Notes: a model not told the origin generated them from the letters alone. 64,000 nucleotides of DNA from Globodera rostochiensis (GCA_018350325.1 JAEVLN010000008.1:806001-870000); one strand, 5' to 3'. Counted from the first letter of the stretch, positions 1 through 11,045 are shown. Translations and numbers: made by a program.

Positions 1-424
1 AAACAAATTCCAACTCTTGTGGAGACATTGTCAATGTTTTAATTGAATTTGGTGATAGTATTGAAAATCCAGAGAATTTCGGGTTAGGGCCGTCTGTCCC
101 GTTGCTCGTCTCCGTTGCCGACAACGGGGCGAACTGTCGCGGAGGTTGGCTCGGACACTCACAGCGGACAGTTGAGAAGGGTCGGAAGTCGGTTGTTGAT
201 CGGCAGCGACAGCCCCGCCGCCAACACGCAAGTGATCGTCACCCCGTCGAGCAGGTCAGCCAAAGGTACTTCCTCCACTCAGCGGAGGTCGGCGCTAGCA
301 CAAATCTTTTAGCTCAAAAAAACTTTGAAATCGAATCTCACATTAAAAACCGGTTTTAAGTTTTATTTCGGGACTCGATTGTTTATTTCTATCCAAAATT
401 TAATGTCCAATTTGTCCCTTTAAG
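1..424. other. No gene recognised
   Basis: Short open frames on both strands overlap here, but none has convincing splice sites or a recognisable protein. A pyrimidine-rich stretch ending in TTTAAG near 424 may be the acceptor of the exon that follows. Confidence 0.4.
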
Positions 425-1071
425 GCCATCATCTCGACAGGACAACCAATTGAAACGGAATCAGCAACTGCAAAACCGCAGTGAGGGGGACGAATTGGAT
501 TTGTGTGCCCGAAAGGAGGAGCGTCAAGGAAGTGTGGCAAGTTCGGAGCTCAGTTTCTTGGCAATGTCGCCCACTGACAAACGAAAATTCTCCTCCAAAG
601 CCTTTAACATTAAGGTAGATTATATTCGTTTTTTATACAAATCAGCGGTTACCGTCGCCAAATCCGCCGCCAATTTTTTTTCAAAAAATAAAATTGCATT
701 TTTTGACCAATTTATTTAAACTTCAAAATTGCCTTCCGCCAATTGGCACTTTCAACTGACGATACATTTTTCCGTAATTCTTTTGCATAGTGAAGGCGCC
801 GCTGAAGAGTCCGCTGAAAGCGTTGCGCTCTGCCGTTCTGTCCAAAAAGTCCACCGCCTCCGCGGGCAGCGGCGTGTCCATGGAAGAGCCTTCGTCCGCC
901 GTGGCCAACCATCGGCAGCACCACCACTCGTCCCCCGCCCTGCCGTCCTCCGCCTCCGCCCAATACCGTCGCAAGATCAGCTTTCTTGGCACAGCCGAAG
1001 AAACGGGCGAACTGCCGGAGGAGGAGGAAAGCAGACGCTCTTCGGCGGAAAGGAACACCGCGGGACTCTGA
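425..1071 (+). CDS. C-terminal exons of an unrecognised gene (partial)
   Basis: The gene is not recognised. Two open stretches fit as consecutive exons. The first runs from an acceptor near 424 to about 614-627 and is polar and charged (LDLCARKEERQ). The second starts after CATAG at 790 and ends at a stop near 1071; it is Ser/Glu-rich (SPLKALRSAVLSKKSTAS, then an EEEESRRSS cluster). The consensus-like donor at 615 would put a stop in frame, while a donor at 628 (GTTTTT) keeps the frame open, so the junction is uncertain. The tail looks like a disordered cytoplasmic C-terminus. An AATAAA at 1208 lies about 135 bp past the stop, consistent with a 3' end. Upstream exons would lie before this window or are not visible. 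Confidence 0.4.
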
Positions 1072-1207
1072 CAGATTGATCAGTCTGATCACTCACTGAT
1101 CATGTTCGATGTTGTTTCCCTGTCCCAAATGTTGTAATTGTATTGTATTGTATTAATGTTGATTTTGCCGTAATAAGAGCATATCTATCATTCGTTTCAT
1201 TTGTTTA

Positions 1208-1213
1208 AATAAA
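1208..1213 (+). terminator. Poly(A) signal AATAAA
   Basis: A canonical AATAAA hexamer in AT-rich DNA about 135 bp downstream of the stop codon of the preceding gene. It is the likely cleavage signal, although such hexamers are common by chance in AT-rich sequence. Confidence 0.4.
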
Positions 1214-1592
1214 ATCAGAATTAAAACAGCTCGGTAATTCAGTATTAGCACTCGCAGTGTTTTTGGCTCTGCAGAATTCTTTTTTTCCAGAAAATCTAAA
1301 ATTTTTAAATTTTATTCAATAAATTAAAGGCAACTTAATTCAATGATTATCGAATTCATTAGGAAGGCATTTAGGGAGGAAATGGTCATGGGAATGATGA
1401 GATCGTTGAAAGGCGGGCAGAAGACATGGCATTTCATGTGCGCAATTAATTAATTAATTAGTTATAATGTGACGACATAAAAAGCAAAAATATGACTAAA
1501 AATCGATAGATTTTATGAAATTTCCATCTTATTTAAAGAAAAATTTTGAAAAATATAATTAATTTAATCTGTATTCTTTAATATTATTACAG

Positions 1593-1862
1593 CTTTTATT
1601 TGTTGTCGTCTTAAACGGAACAAAAGTGTCGAATGTCGCTGAGAACAACGATTTTTTAAGTGAATTATGGACCAATTTTCGTGAAAACGACTGCAAAATT
1701 AGTGAGCAGGTTACAATAAAGACCGAGCAGCTGAAGCTGTGCAACAATGAGGCAGACCATAAATTTGGAAAGTTTGGAGAGGCATTTGTGAAGGCTGAGT
1801 TGTACGACGGCGATTCAAATTTTTTAAAAAAACCTTCCAACGTTTGTAAAGCAAGAAGGTGA
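1593..1862 (+). CDS. Exon of a possibly secreted protein upstream of the 21-bp repeat
   Basis: An exon opens after ATTACAG at 1592 and begins with a hydrophobic run (LLFVVVLNGTKVSN) like the second half of a signal peptide, followed by a mixed polar segment with two cysteines (NDCKISEQ, KLCNNEAD). No upstream ATG exon was found, so secretion is inference. The open frame ends at 1862, but a donor GTTTGTAAAG at about 1843 would splice with an intron of ~40 nt to ATCAATCAG at ~1882 and enter the 21-bp repeat in the ELAMVPR frame, phase 0. This may therefore be the N-terminal part of the repeat and helix-turn-helix locus that follows. No family was recognised. Confidence 0.4.
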   Translation, partial: LLFVVVLNGTKVSNVAENNDFLSELWTNFRENDCKISEQVTIKTEQLKLCNNEADHKFGKFGEAFVKAELYDGDSNFLKKPSNVCKARR

Positions 1863-1920
1863 AGAAGCACGAGATCAATCAGTGCCGAACTATGATGGCA
1901 TCAAAAATATACGATCTGAA

Positions 1921-2170
1921 GTGGGAATTGGCCATGCTGCCGAGGGAATTGGCCATGGTGCCGAGGGAATTGGCCATGGTGCCGAGGGAATTGGCCATGG
2001 TGCCGAGGGAATTGGCCATGGTGCCGAGGGAATTGGCCATGGTGCCGAGGGAATTGGCCATGGTGCCGAGGGAATTGGCCATGGTGCCGAGGGAATTGGC
2101 CATGGTGCCGAGGGAATTGGCCATGGTGCCGAGGGAATTGGCCATGGTGCCGAGGGAATTGGCCAAGGTG
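1921..2170 (+). repeat. 21-bp coding minisatellite (~11-12 copies)
   Basis: About eleven to twelve near-perfect copies of GAATTGGCCATGGTGCCGAG+G. The period is a multiple of three and the unit has no stop in any of six frames. Plus-strand readings are ELAMVPR, IGHGAEG and NWPWCRG; minus-strand readings are LGTMANS, HGQFPRH and SAPWPIP. Only the first unit (ATGCTG) and the last (CAAGGT) differ, so the array was homogenised recently. ELAMVPR joins the upstream exon through a plausible short intron. IGHGAEG joins the downstream helix-turn-helix exon in phase 1 through a donor at ~2190 and an acceptor at 2299. The translated frame cannot be settled by eye. Confidence 0.85.
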
Positions 2171-2299
2171 CCGATACCGACCATGACGAAGGTATTCAGA
2201 CTGGATGATAAGTACCAGAGAGTTCAAGAAGTAAAGAAACAAAAATCCGAAATATTAATAATTTATATACTATAAACATTATAAGCATGAAATGTTCAG

Positions 2300-3698
2300 G
2301 AAACGATGCAAAATGCCGGGATACACAAACAAACGAAAAATGGGAAAAAATTGTCAAAAACTTTGACAAAATAAAAGAAAAATTAATTGGAGGAAGCAAA
2401 ATTATCAAACGTCAGGACATTGAGAATGAAATTGCCAAAAAAATGGGCACAAATCGCATAACAATTTATAGATGGAAAAGTAAATTGAAACTGACGCGTG
2501 AGTTAATTTTATTTAATCCTTGATGATTGGTAGAATTCGATAGTTTCTTTTATTTAAATTTTGTGTTTGGATTTAGAAACAATATTATTATTCCGATAAA
2601 GAAAAAAGCGAGCTAGTCAAACAATTTTACGAGCTGAAAGAAGAATACATAAGAAGGGGCGACGGATCGTTGTTAACTGGCAATTTGCTCGATAAGAAAG
2701 TGGCACAAAAATTGGGAATTTGTCTAAGAAGCATTTTTAATTGGAAAAGACAGCTCGGCTTGAGCTCGACAGTGCCAGGCAATTCAATTAAATTCGATTT
2801 AACATAAATATTTTTATGCTATAGGAAGAAAGCGATTTTCAAATAAAGAGAAAATTGAAAGAAAAGAAATTGGAACAAAATGGGCGATAAAACGTGGATT
2901 GAGAAGGAGGAAAAGGTCGCGCGGGCCTTAGGGGTCCATCGTGCCACCATTAAAAAGTGGAAGTGCCATTTGGGCATCTCAACCTCCGCTGCTTGTAAGT
3001 AATTGTTATGCTATACTCTGATCGGGTCCACTGATCAGGAAGGATGGCAATTTCAGATCATTCACTGACGTCTGATGAAGATTCTGTTGGTGTCGGCGAA
3101 AGTGGCACGCAAAGCTCGGAGGAGGACGTTGATCAAAATGACGGGCACTTCTCAGACATTGCGCCATCATCAATGGAGCTGCCAAAAAAGGGAGGGCCGC
3201 CGGTGCTTCGAAATTTTCATAAATTAGCATATGAAAATGAATTTTCAACAAATGATTGGAATAAACAAACAAAAGATGGACGGGAAAAAATCGTCAAAAA
3301 GTTTGACAAAATGAAAGAAAATTTAATTGAAAAGAGGAGCAAACTTTGCACCCGTTTGGAAATTGAAAATGAAATCGCCAGAAAATTGGGCACAACTCGT
3401 GCCTTAATTTATAAATGGAAGAAAATGGTTGAAAATTCGCGTAAGTCGTCGATTAAACTTTGAAATTTCAATTGCATTTTAAGAGAAAACAATTTATTAT
3501 TCTGAAAAGGAAAAGCGCGAATTAATAAAGCAATTTTACGAAATTAAAAAGAAAAAAATCAAAGAAAACAAGGCATCGAACAAACGCAAAATTGAGGACG
3601 AAGTGTTGCAACAATTGGACATTTCTCGACGTCGAATTTACCGTTGGAAAAAAGAATTGGGACAAATAAGTGAGACATTTTATTTTTTGCGCAATTAA
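2300..3698 (+). CDS. Repeated helix-turn-helix module gene (possibly degenerate)
   Basis: At least five diverged copies of one ~55-residue module are encoded in successive exon-sized blocks: ~2300-2500, ~2575-2806, ~2824-2998, ~3044-3440 and ~3488-3698. Each has a charged helix (EKWEKIVKNFDKIKENLI type), then a helix-turn-helix signature: IENEIAKKMGTNRITIYRWK, KKVAQKLGICLRSIFNWK, EKVARALGVHRATIKKWK, IENEIARKLGTTRALIYKWK, IEDEVLQQLDISRRRIYRWK. This resembles transposase or homeodomain-like DNA-binding helices. The 3044 block is preceded by an acidic Ser/Asp/Glu-rich stretch. Splicing is clean from block 4 to block 5 (CGTAAGT at ~3440 to TTTTAAG at ~3480, phase 1). The block 1 to 2 junction has lost an in-phase acceptor, block 3 needs a frame change, and a stop would form between blocks 3 and 4. 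It may be several small genes, a pseudogene, or a gene with splicing not resolved here. No named family was recognised. Confidence 0.55.
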
Positions 3699-3878
3699 AT
3701 TCCTTTTTAGTGTTTTTAATTTTTAATGACAAGAATAAATAAAGGCTATTTTATTAATAAAGAGAATTAATTGACAATTGAATAATCAATAGACGGATTC
3801 AAATTCATTGCAGAAGAAATTTAATATAATCAATTTAACTTTTGTAACATAAATCCGTCATTTTACATTTTATCGCAA
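3699..3878. other. AT-rich spacer
   Basis: AT-rich sequence between the helix-turn-helix locus and the minisatellite. It contains an AATAAA-like motif near 3736 that could serve the upstream gene; nothing else is supported. Confidence 0.4.
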
Positions 3879-5276
3879 AGCCTCAGTCAGATCAGCCTCA
3901 GTCAGATTAGCCTCAGTCAGTCAGATCAGCCTCAGTCTGATCAGCCTCAGTCAGTCAGATCAGCCTCAGTCAGATCAGCCTCAGTCAGTCAGATCAGCCT
4001 CAGTCAGTCTGATCAGCCTCAGTCAGTCAGATCAGCCTCAGTCTGATCAGCCTCAGTCGTCATTTTGATCAGCCTCAGTCAGATCAGCCTCAGTCAGTCT
4101 GATCAGCCTCAGTCATTCTGATCAGCCTCAGTCAGATCAGCCTCAGTCAGATCAGCCTCAGTCAGTCAGATCAGCCTCAGTCAGTCTGATCAGCCTCAGT
4201 CAGTCAGATCAGCCTCAGTCTGATCAGCCTCAGTCGTCATTCTGATCAGCCTCAGTCAGATCAGCCACAGTCAGTCTGATCAGCCTCAGTCATTCTGATC
4301 AGCCTCAGTCAGATCAGCCTCAGTCAGTCTGATCAGCCTCAGTCAGTCAGATCAGCCTCAGTCAGATCAGCCTCAGTCAGTCAGATCAGCCTCAGTCTGA
4401 TCAGCCTCAGTCAGATCAGCCTCAGTCAGTCTGATCAGCCTCAGTCTGATCAGCCTCAGTCAGTCAGATCAGCCTCAGTCGGATCAGCCTCAGTCAGTCA
4501 GATCAGCCTCAGTCAGTCAGATCAGCCTCAGTCAGTCAGATCAGCCTCAGTCAGTCAGATCAGCCTCAGTCAGTCAGATCAGCCTCAGTCGGATCAGCCT
4601 CAGTCAGTCAGATCAGCCTCAGTCAGTCAGATCAGCCTCAGTCTGATCAGCCTCAGTCGTCATTCTGATCAGCCTCAGTCAGTCAGATCAGCCTCAGTCA
4701 GATCAGCCTCAGTCAGTCAGATCAGCCTCAGTCTGATCAGCCTCAGTCAGATCAGCCTCAGTCAGTCTGATCAGCCTCAGTCTGATCAGCCTCAGTCAGT
4801 CAGATCAGCCTCAGTCGGATCAGCCTCAGTCAGTCAGATCAGCTTCAGTCAGTCAGATCAGCCTCAGTCAGTCAGATCAGCCTCAGTCAGTCAGATCAGC
4901 CTCAGTCAGTCAGATCAGCCTCAGTCGGATCAGCCTCAGTCAGTCAGATCAGCCTCAGTCAGTCAGATCAGCCTCAGTCTGATCAGCCTCAGTCGTCATT
5001 CTGATCAGCCTCAGTCAGTCAGATCAGCCTCAGTCGGATCAGCCTCAGTCGGATCAGCCTCAGTCGTCATTTTGATCAGCCTCAGTCAGTCAGATCAGCC
5101 TCAGTCGGATCAGCCTCAGTCAGTCAGATCAGCCTCAGTCAGTCAGATCAGCCTCAGTCTGATCAGCCTCAGTCGTCATTCTGATCAGCCTCAGTCAGTC
5201 AGATCAGCCTCAGTCGGATCAGCCTCAGTCGGATCAGCCTCAGTCAGTCAGATCAGCCTCAGTCAGTCAGATCAGC
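3879..5276. repeat. 1.4-kb GATCAGCCTCAGTC minisatellite
   Basis: Almost continuous array built from the core GATCAGCCTCAGTC joined by variable 1-9 bp linkers (A, AGTCA, T, G, GTCATTCT), giving periods of about 15 and 19 bp. Higher-order blocks recur: the segment with GTCATTCTGATCAGCCT returns roughly every 150-350 bp. Short open frames inside it (5072-5317) are repeat artefacts. No conserved spacer/repeat alternation exists, so it is not CRISPR-like. Confidence 0.95.
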
Positions 5277-6219
5277 GTCATCTGTGCGTGTGGATAAGTC
5301 TTTTAGGTTTTCGTTAAGTTTACTCATTCATTTTATTGCTTAATTGCATATTATTCGCTGTTTGCTGTGCAATGGGAGTTAATATTTGTTCACCCAACCA
5401 ACCAAATCAAGTTTTCGTCTCAATTAATCTTTTTTGTCCAATGCGACCAAACCAACCCAAATAAAAGTAAATTAATCGACCGACCCTCGCGCGGATTCGG
5501 CTAAGTGGATACTTCTTTTATATAATGATCAAGGTTCACACTTCTCCAAACAAAGGTCACAATGGAATGGATGCTGCGCAGTCTTTTTTCTGTAAACATT
5601 TTGAAAATAAATCGATAATTTAATTCTAAGTAAAATATTCAATTATATATTCATTTATATTAAAACATATAAATTCTCATAAAAGAAGGAATTGACCCAA
5701 ACTCTTGGGACCCGGATCCCCCGGGGGGAAATACCTTAATGATTGGGTAATGGCAATCTTTGAGCTCGTCGTCCTTTCTTCCGCTGTCGCTGCAGCAAAG
5801 ACGCAATTTCCGCTTGGGTTGGACGCGTGCGGGAAAAGTCGCGCTTGTTGGTCCACACCGTTCGGATGCGACTCGGCCAGCACATGCCAAGCGGTAACGG
5901 CACAAACCAAACACTTTCAGTTGATGAGAATAATCGCGCACCGTTTTTTTGCAGATAGTGCGATGGCATTACGAAGATGAGAGGTTGCGAGTTGAATTGC
6001 AGGTTATTAATGTTAAAATGTTTGTTTTGTAATAGAGAGGCTTTTGGACTGCTCTAAGAATCATTTACATTTTGGTCAAAAACCATTTATTTGAAGGCCA
6101 AAAGTGTCGATTCAGCGGCGGCTGTTGAGGCCCAATGGATGGCACTGGCATTTAGCGACGACGCGCACATGGCATTTAAATCATTTAGCTATTTAATTTA
6201 ATCGGCTGGCGCTATTTAG
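5277..6219. other. Intergenic; possible minus-strand coding stretch at 5736-5969
   Basis: Mostly AT-rich. Between about 5700 and 5970 all frames are long because the segment is GC-richer. The minus-strand frame 5969-5736 (TRPTQAEIASLLQRQRKKGR) looks most protein-like but has no clear splice signals and no recognised family. At ~6095-6200 the plus strand has another coding-like run (SVDSAAAVEAQWMALAF) that could be an upstream exon of the gene at 6220, but no GT donor joins them. Confidence 0.3.
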
Positions 6220-6788
6220 GGAAATGACACAGTTTTTGCGTGCCTTTTTGGCATTGAGGGAGGAAATCGCGCCGAACTTTCGTACAATCAATGGACTGAT
6301 AATATTCCACTGGTTGAGGTAAATAAAGCGGCGTTTTAACATTAATTAAGTCCTAATTACCCGATAATTTAGGCTTCAAAACGGATGATAAGTGATCAGG
6401 AATTTTCTACAAAGAAGGAATTGAACGGCTGCGCCTTCTCCGTCAATTATGCCCATAAACCAACAGCAAAAGATGAACAGAAAATGGTAAATGTTTTTAT
6501 CCTTTATTAACTTAAAAGAGTTAAAAATAGTCTTTTTAGTTTATATTAATCTTTTACAACAATTTTAATTAGATTTTGCGCTTGAACGGCAAAGACTGGT
6601 GGCACGTTCTGTTTGCGCAGGGCCCAGCAGCGCGGAGCAGTAATTCTTCTGGAGTAAAACTGGCAATTCCAAAAACAATTTCAGCTGGCCAGAAAGACTT
6701 TCACATGTCGGTGCATAAAAGTGAACAATTGGTGCGCGTCTGCGAAGATTGCTCAGATAAATTCGCCGTTTTGCAAGGGGTTATGTGA
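6220..6788 (+). CDS. Three-exon hypothetical protein (5' end uncertain)
   Basis: Exons 6220-6318, 6373-6486 and 6573-6788 are joined by introns with GTAAAT donors and TTTAG/TTAG acceptors, all in phase 0, giving 142 codons plus stop. The protein reads GNDTVFACLFGIEGG..., ...TKKELNGCAFSVNYAHK..., ILRLNGKDWWHVLFAQG..., and ends KSEQLVRVCEDCSDKFAV. It has a few cysteines and no membrane segment. No initiator ATG opens exon 1, so at least one upstream exon is expected, perhaps the coding-like stretch at ~6095-6200. Neither a family nor a function is recognised; consistent phasing is the main evidence for a real gene. Confidence 0.55.
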
Positions 6789-8458
6789 TCGATCAGATTA
6801 AATATTTGGGGTTATGTGATCGATCAGATTAAATTAAAATAATATTATTTAATCTGTCGGTGAAGTGAAACTGTTTAATTAATATTGGCAAAATTATGCA
6901 TTTTATGGACTTTATATAGGCGAATGATTTTTTGCCCTTTTTGTTTGGCTTTCCATTGGTTTTTGGTAATTTTAAAATTAATTTAAAAATATTTAGAAAA
7001 AGAAAATAATTCTATGAAGTTTGTGGCGTTTAAATGGCATTGTAATGGCATCTGTTTTTCGCAAATAAGGCTTAGAAAAAAAATTTTTAAAAAAATAATG
7101 CGCTGAATTGGAACTTAACACAAAGAATTTTCGTAATTTTCACATTTACAAAAAAAACCGTGACCCCCAGCTTTTAGCTTTAACCGTGTTTTCTCAACAA
7201 ACAAAATTCGGAAAGTTTTTAAAGAGCCGTCAACAGCTGAAGATGATAAAATTGGAAGCTGAGGACGGACAGAGTTTATCTAAAACTTTGAATTTATTCT
7301 GTTCTAATAATTCAAAAAAATCAGCACCAGGGGCCTCATGCTCGTCTCGTGGTTTAGTAAACCATGGTTAACGGCTTAACCATGGTTTAGTTAACCGTGG
7401 TTAACGGCCGACCTTAACCGCTATGCTAGTCATTAACCGTGGTTAAGCAAACCGTGGTTAACGTAACAGTGAAGTAAACCGTGGTTTATAAAATTATTAA
7501 TAGCATAATTTTATTATTATAAAATAATAATTTAATCAATTAAAAGTTTCGATTAATATAATCATTCCGAATAACTTCCGCACTTTGGGCAATATTTTCA
7601 TTTGGATTTTCTTGCATGCCATCACCCTCCACATCCCCTGCTGCTACAAGCTTTGTTTATGAAAAGTCGGAAAACCCATTAACAAACGATTAAAATAGAA
7701 AATAGGCTTTTAATTTCAAATCCTTAAAACATAAAAAAATAAAATTGTTGCCAGCAATAAAATATAAATTATATTATTGTTAAAATTTAAAAAATTTGTT
7801 GTCAGTAATAAAATTAAAAATATATTAATATTTATATTTTGTCGACAATTGAACCTATGTATATTAATCAGAATTCGGGAAAAAAACATACGGCACCTTT
7901 TAAAAATCCAATACACGTTAGATTAGAAATAATATTATTCCGTAGTATACTGCTGATCGATCTGCGCCGGTTTCATTTAAAAATCAATGATTATTTGTGC
8001 TTAATTAGTTAAAATTGTAAATTAATTTAAAACTTATTTCGCTTAAAGTATGAGCTCAGGATTAGGGTTGTCGGTTCCTGGGAATCCTTAGGTTATCCGA
8101 AAGGAACCGAGAACTGAACCTAAGCCTTTCGGTTACGCGAACCAAAAATTTTTCGGTTCTTATGGACTAATTTTTTTTTCCATTTACTGTAAAAATCTTC
8201 AATTTCAATCTTAAATCTATATCAAGGGTGACAAGAAAATTTTTAAAATTTTATCTGTTATTGTTGATAGATTTTAACCAAAAATTGCAAGGAATTTAAT
8301 ATTTTTTTACGCTTGCCTTTTGAACAGAAGCTTTTTTAATAATGGAAAGGGCCCGAGCACTAAGAAATTTTTTGACTCATTTTGTTAAAAAATTGGTCCA
8401 AGAATTTGCCCAATTTTTCGTTGGTGGAGTGGGGGGGGGAAGGGCTGAATTTAAATAT
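6789..8458. other. AT-rich intergenic region with short palindrome cluster
   Basis: No supported gene. An open frame at 7108-7371 starts at TTG, lacks splice sites and is Lys/Asn-rich in AT-rich DNA, so it is not called. 7340-7490 holds the AACCATGGTT cluster listed separately. 8070-8165 contains several GGTTC/GAACC words in both orientations that may be a small degenerate foldback element. Confidence 0.4.
7350..7490. repeat. Cluster of AACC(A/G)TGGTTAAC palindromes
   Basis: Six or so copies of TTAACC-A/G-TGGTTAA occur in ~140 bp, several of them self-complementary (AACCATGGTT). A looser set with the same TGGTTA/TAACCA words, some built around GAGCTC, occurs at 37070-37270. They may be subterminal repeats of a non-autonomous transposon family; no terminal inverted repeat pair was delimited. 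Confidence 0.5.
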
Positions 8459-8698
8459 TAATTAAAGAATTCTACACCACATATTAGAGGAATAATGCTT
8501 AATATTCGTAAATTTATACACCAAAAAGTATTATTAAAAGCAACGGAATTCCATTCGAATCGCCTAAAATTTATTTGTAAATTTATATACCAAAAAGTAT
8601 TCATTAAAAGCAACGGAATTCCATTCGAAACGCCTAAAATTTTTTGATTATATAAAACTCTTATATTCTCTACACCACATATTAGAGGAATAATGCTT
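8459..8698. repeat. Short block of the diverged ~126-bp satellite
   Basis: Contains GGAATTCCATTCGAA-CGCCTAAAAT at ~8546 and ~8617 and TACACCACATATTAGAGGAA twice. It is nearly identical to the block at 38583-39076 and homologous at lower identity to the 129-bp satellite at 11228-14660 (shared TTAGAGGAA-AATGC-TAATATT and AAAGTATT-TT-AAAGCA). Confidence 0.85.
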
Positions 8699-8886
8699 AA
8701 AAAGTCGACAGAATTGCCGTTGGAGGATAAATATAGAATAAGAATGAAGAATGTGAATTGAATGGGGAAATCGCACCAAAGAAGAGGGCGGAGAAATGAA
8801 AAATATAGAAACGGCAATCGATAATTGGAAATCGTTGCAATATATTTGCATTTGAATGTGAGGGCAATCGGGCACATCACTACATC
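8698..8886. repeat. ~185-bp flank repeat, copy 1
   Basis: From AGTCGACAGAATTGCCGTTG to GGGCACATCACTACA this segment recurs almost base for base at 11046-11228. Copy 1 separates the short satellite block from the minus-strand gene at 8922-10779; copy 2 separates that gene's upstream side from the long 129-bp array. Confidence 0.9.
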
Positions 8887-8921
8887 CCCCGCGCCGGTCA
8901 GCCAGTGTCCTCACTGGGCGA

Positions 8922-10779
8922 TCAGCGCCGCGCGATGTCCCCCTCGCCCCAGTTGTTGAACTCCTGCGAAACGGCGATGAGACGGCAGCGGCGTGGCCGA
9001 GTGCTGGCGTGACAAACTGAAATTGAAATGAGGGGGGCGGAATGGGGTGGCACATTATGGCAACAGCTGAAACGGCTTGAAGCCACTTCTTCAGTTCGTA
9101 TACAAATCGGTCCAAATTTGTTTGGGTTTTGGCTTTTTTGACGTGGGAATACCGAAATTTTGAGGTAGATCTCGACTGGTCGAGAAGTGGACGCTTTAAA
9201 TGAAAATTTTGGTAGAGAGGTCGATGTTTGGGTGCCTTTTTGCCTGACTATGAGTTGTTTCGGAGTTTTCCGAACGTGATTGAATTGGTAGCGATAGTTT
9301 TTCCCGAATTTTTGGACTACATATGCATTGAAATTTGCTGGAAATTTGATAGAATTTAGAGGAATTGGTGGATGTGAACAAGGCCGCCGGTCGAATTTTA
9401 GTGAATTCAGGGGGATGGGTGCCTGATTTGATTTGGCTAGTGGTGCCTTATCGATTCGCTGCTGCCCTGGCGAAATTTCTTTTCTGTTTTCAGAACTGAT
9501 TGTTTTTTCCTTGCCAATCTTCACGTCCAACCTTTGCCTCACCATTTCTTTTTCCGGGACATTCACCACAATTTCCTGCCTATGCTCCTCCTTTTCCTTT
9601 CTTTTCAAAATCCAATCCACATTCGCTTCTTCGATTCGCGGCTCCGGAATTTTGTCCGGTGATCCTACGAATTTTTTGTTCACTTCGGGGTATAAATGGC
9701 TATCGACGTTCTTGTTCAACTCGCGACACGGAATAACGCTAAAAGTTGACAAGCGTACTGGATCGGCCAAGTGTAAAGCCGTTAGGTCCTTTCCGGATGG
9801 ACATGCAGTCAAAGAATTCGGGGTATGGAGATGACGGGGCTCAGATAGTTGGTCTTTCCTTGGGAGTAAATTTTCGCCGTCTGAGCAACTCTCCATGTTC
9901 CAATTCGGCTGCCGATCTTCCTCAACTCTTTTTCTCACACCTCTCCCTTCTCTGACCTTGTTCAACCTTTGCGGCATTCCGTATGGATCTGCCGAATTTT
10001 CTCTGCCATTTGCCGGACAAAAATTTTGATGAGGTGCTCGGTACCGATTCACCTTTTTGTCTCGCCCATCTCCAGTCCATTCTCTTCTCGGAGCGTTTTG
10101 GGGTTGGGTCGGGTATTCCGAAGTTTCGCGGGGAGTTTGGTGGGAATGGGAATTTGGTTGGTTCAAAGCCAAAAGATACGCCATACACATTCGATTCGTC
10201 GTCCCCGTACCGGTTAACGACTTGCTTTAAAGCCTTTCGAAAATTTGGATGCTCTTCTGCCTCAAAACTGTGTACTGGGTTGTTTTCTTTCCTCTCTTCA
10301 AACTGATATCGGTCGTTTCCGTGTCGGTCAACGACTTTGTTTTGAGAGAATTGAAAATTTTGGTCTCCTCCGTAATCTTTTGGGTTGAAATTTTGGCCAT
10401 TTTCGAAAGTTGGTGACTGAAAAACTGTTGGGGGTTGGTCCAAATTGAAAAGATGTGAGGTACCATTCTGGTGACAGTAATGATTCTCTGAAAAGTTGGC
10501 CGAATTCATCATTCCAACATTCTGCTTCCTTTCTTCTCTTTGAATCATACTCGGGTAGTGGACAGAATTTTCGGGGAATTGGTAAAAATTTTCCGGAAAT
10601 AGCTGAGTTTGGTGAGGGGGAGCGATTCTAGTTTCGTGGCGAGCAGAAGTTTTCTGGGTTTGATTCGAAATGAGGCGATAAGAGTTTTCAGCCCGGTGCC
10701 GGTCCTGATTGAACTCTGAATACTCCGCCAAATTCTCGGGTTGATTTTGGGTAATTTGGAGATGGGGAAACAGATACAT
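8922..10779 (-). CDS. Low-complexity Asn/Gln/Pro-rich protein (frame change unresolved)
   Basis: Two long overlapping minus-strand frames make up this gene: 10779-9922 (285 codons) and 10190-8922 (422 codons). The first starts MYLFPHLQITQNQPENLAEY and is rich in Asn, Gln, Phe and Pro. The second continues with charged and polar sequence (RKEKEEHRQEIVVNVPEKEM) and ends WGEGDIARR. Both look protein-like in composition, and the change must fall in the 9922-10190 overlap by a small intron or a frameshift. No domain is recognised; it is probably disordered. The C-terminal ~50 codons lie in unusually GC-rich DNA next to the flank repeat, so the 3' end may be acquired or truncated. Confidence 0.5.
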
Positions 10780-11045
10780 TCTCTGTAAAAAAGTCGTTAA
10801 TAAAAAAAATTTATGCTTCCCGTTGCGTCGGTCGATAGCTGCGGTTGGTTGTCCCGAAAGGTTGGGGAACGTAAACCGGGAGCGCCACGTGATGCAATTT
10901 CGGGTCTTTAGGCGGGGGGGGGGGGGAAAAGACGGATGGAGGCGCCTTTGCGGAGGTCAAGTCAGACCCAAGCAAAAGTCACTATCCTCAATGGATCAAT
11001 TCTTTATTGAAGGGCGAAGTAAATATAGTCGAAGGCGAAGAGAGA
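10780..11045. other. Upstream flank of the 8.9-10.8 kb gene with a G run
   Basis: No gene supported. It contains a run of about 14 G near 10913 and may include the promoter of the minus-strand gene. No core promoter motif was identified. Confidence 0.3.

Noticed and set aside
3879..5276. Possible CRISPR-like array
   Set aside because: There is no alternation of constant repeat with unique spacers; the linkers are short and themselves repeated, and the genome is eukaryotic.
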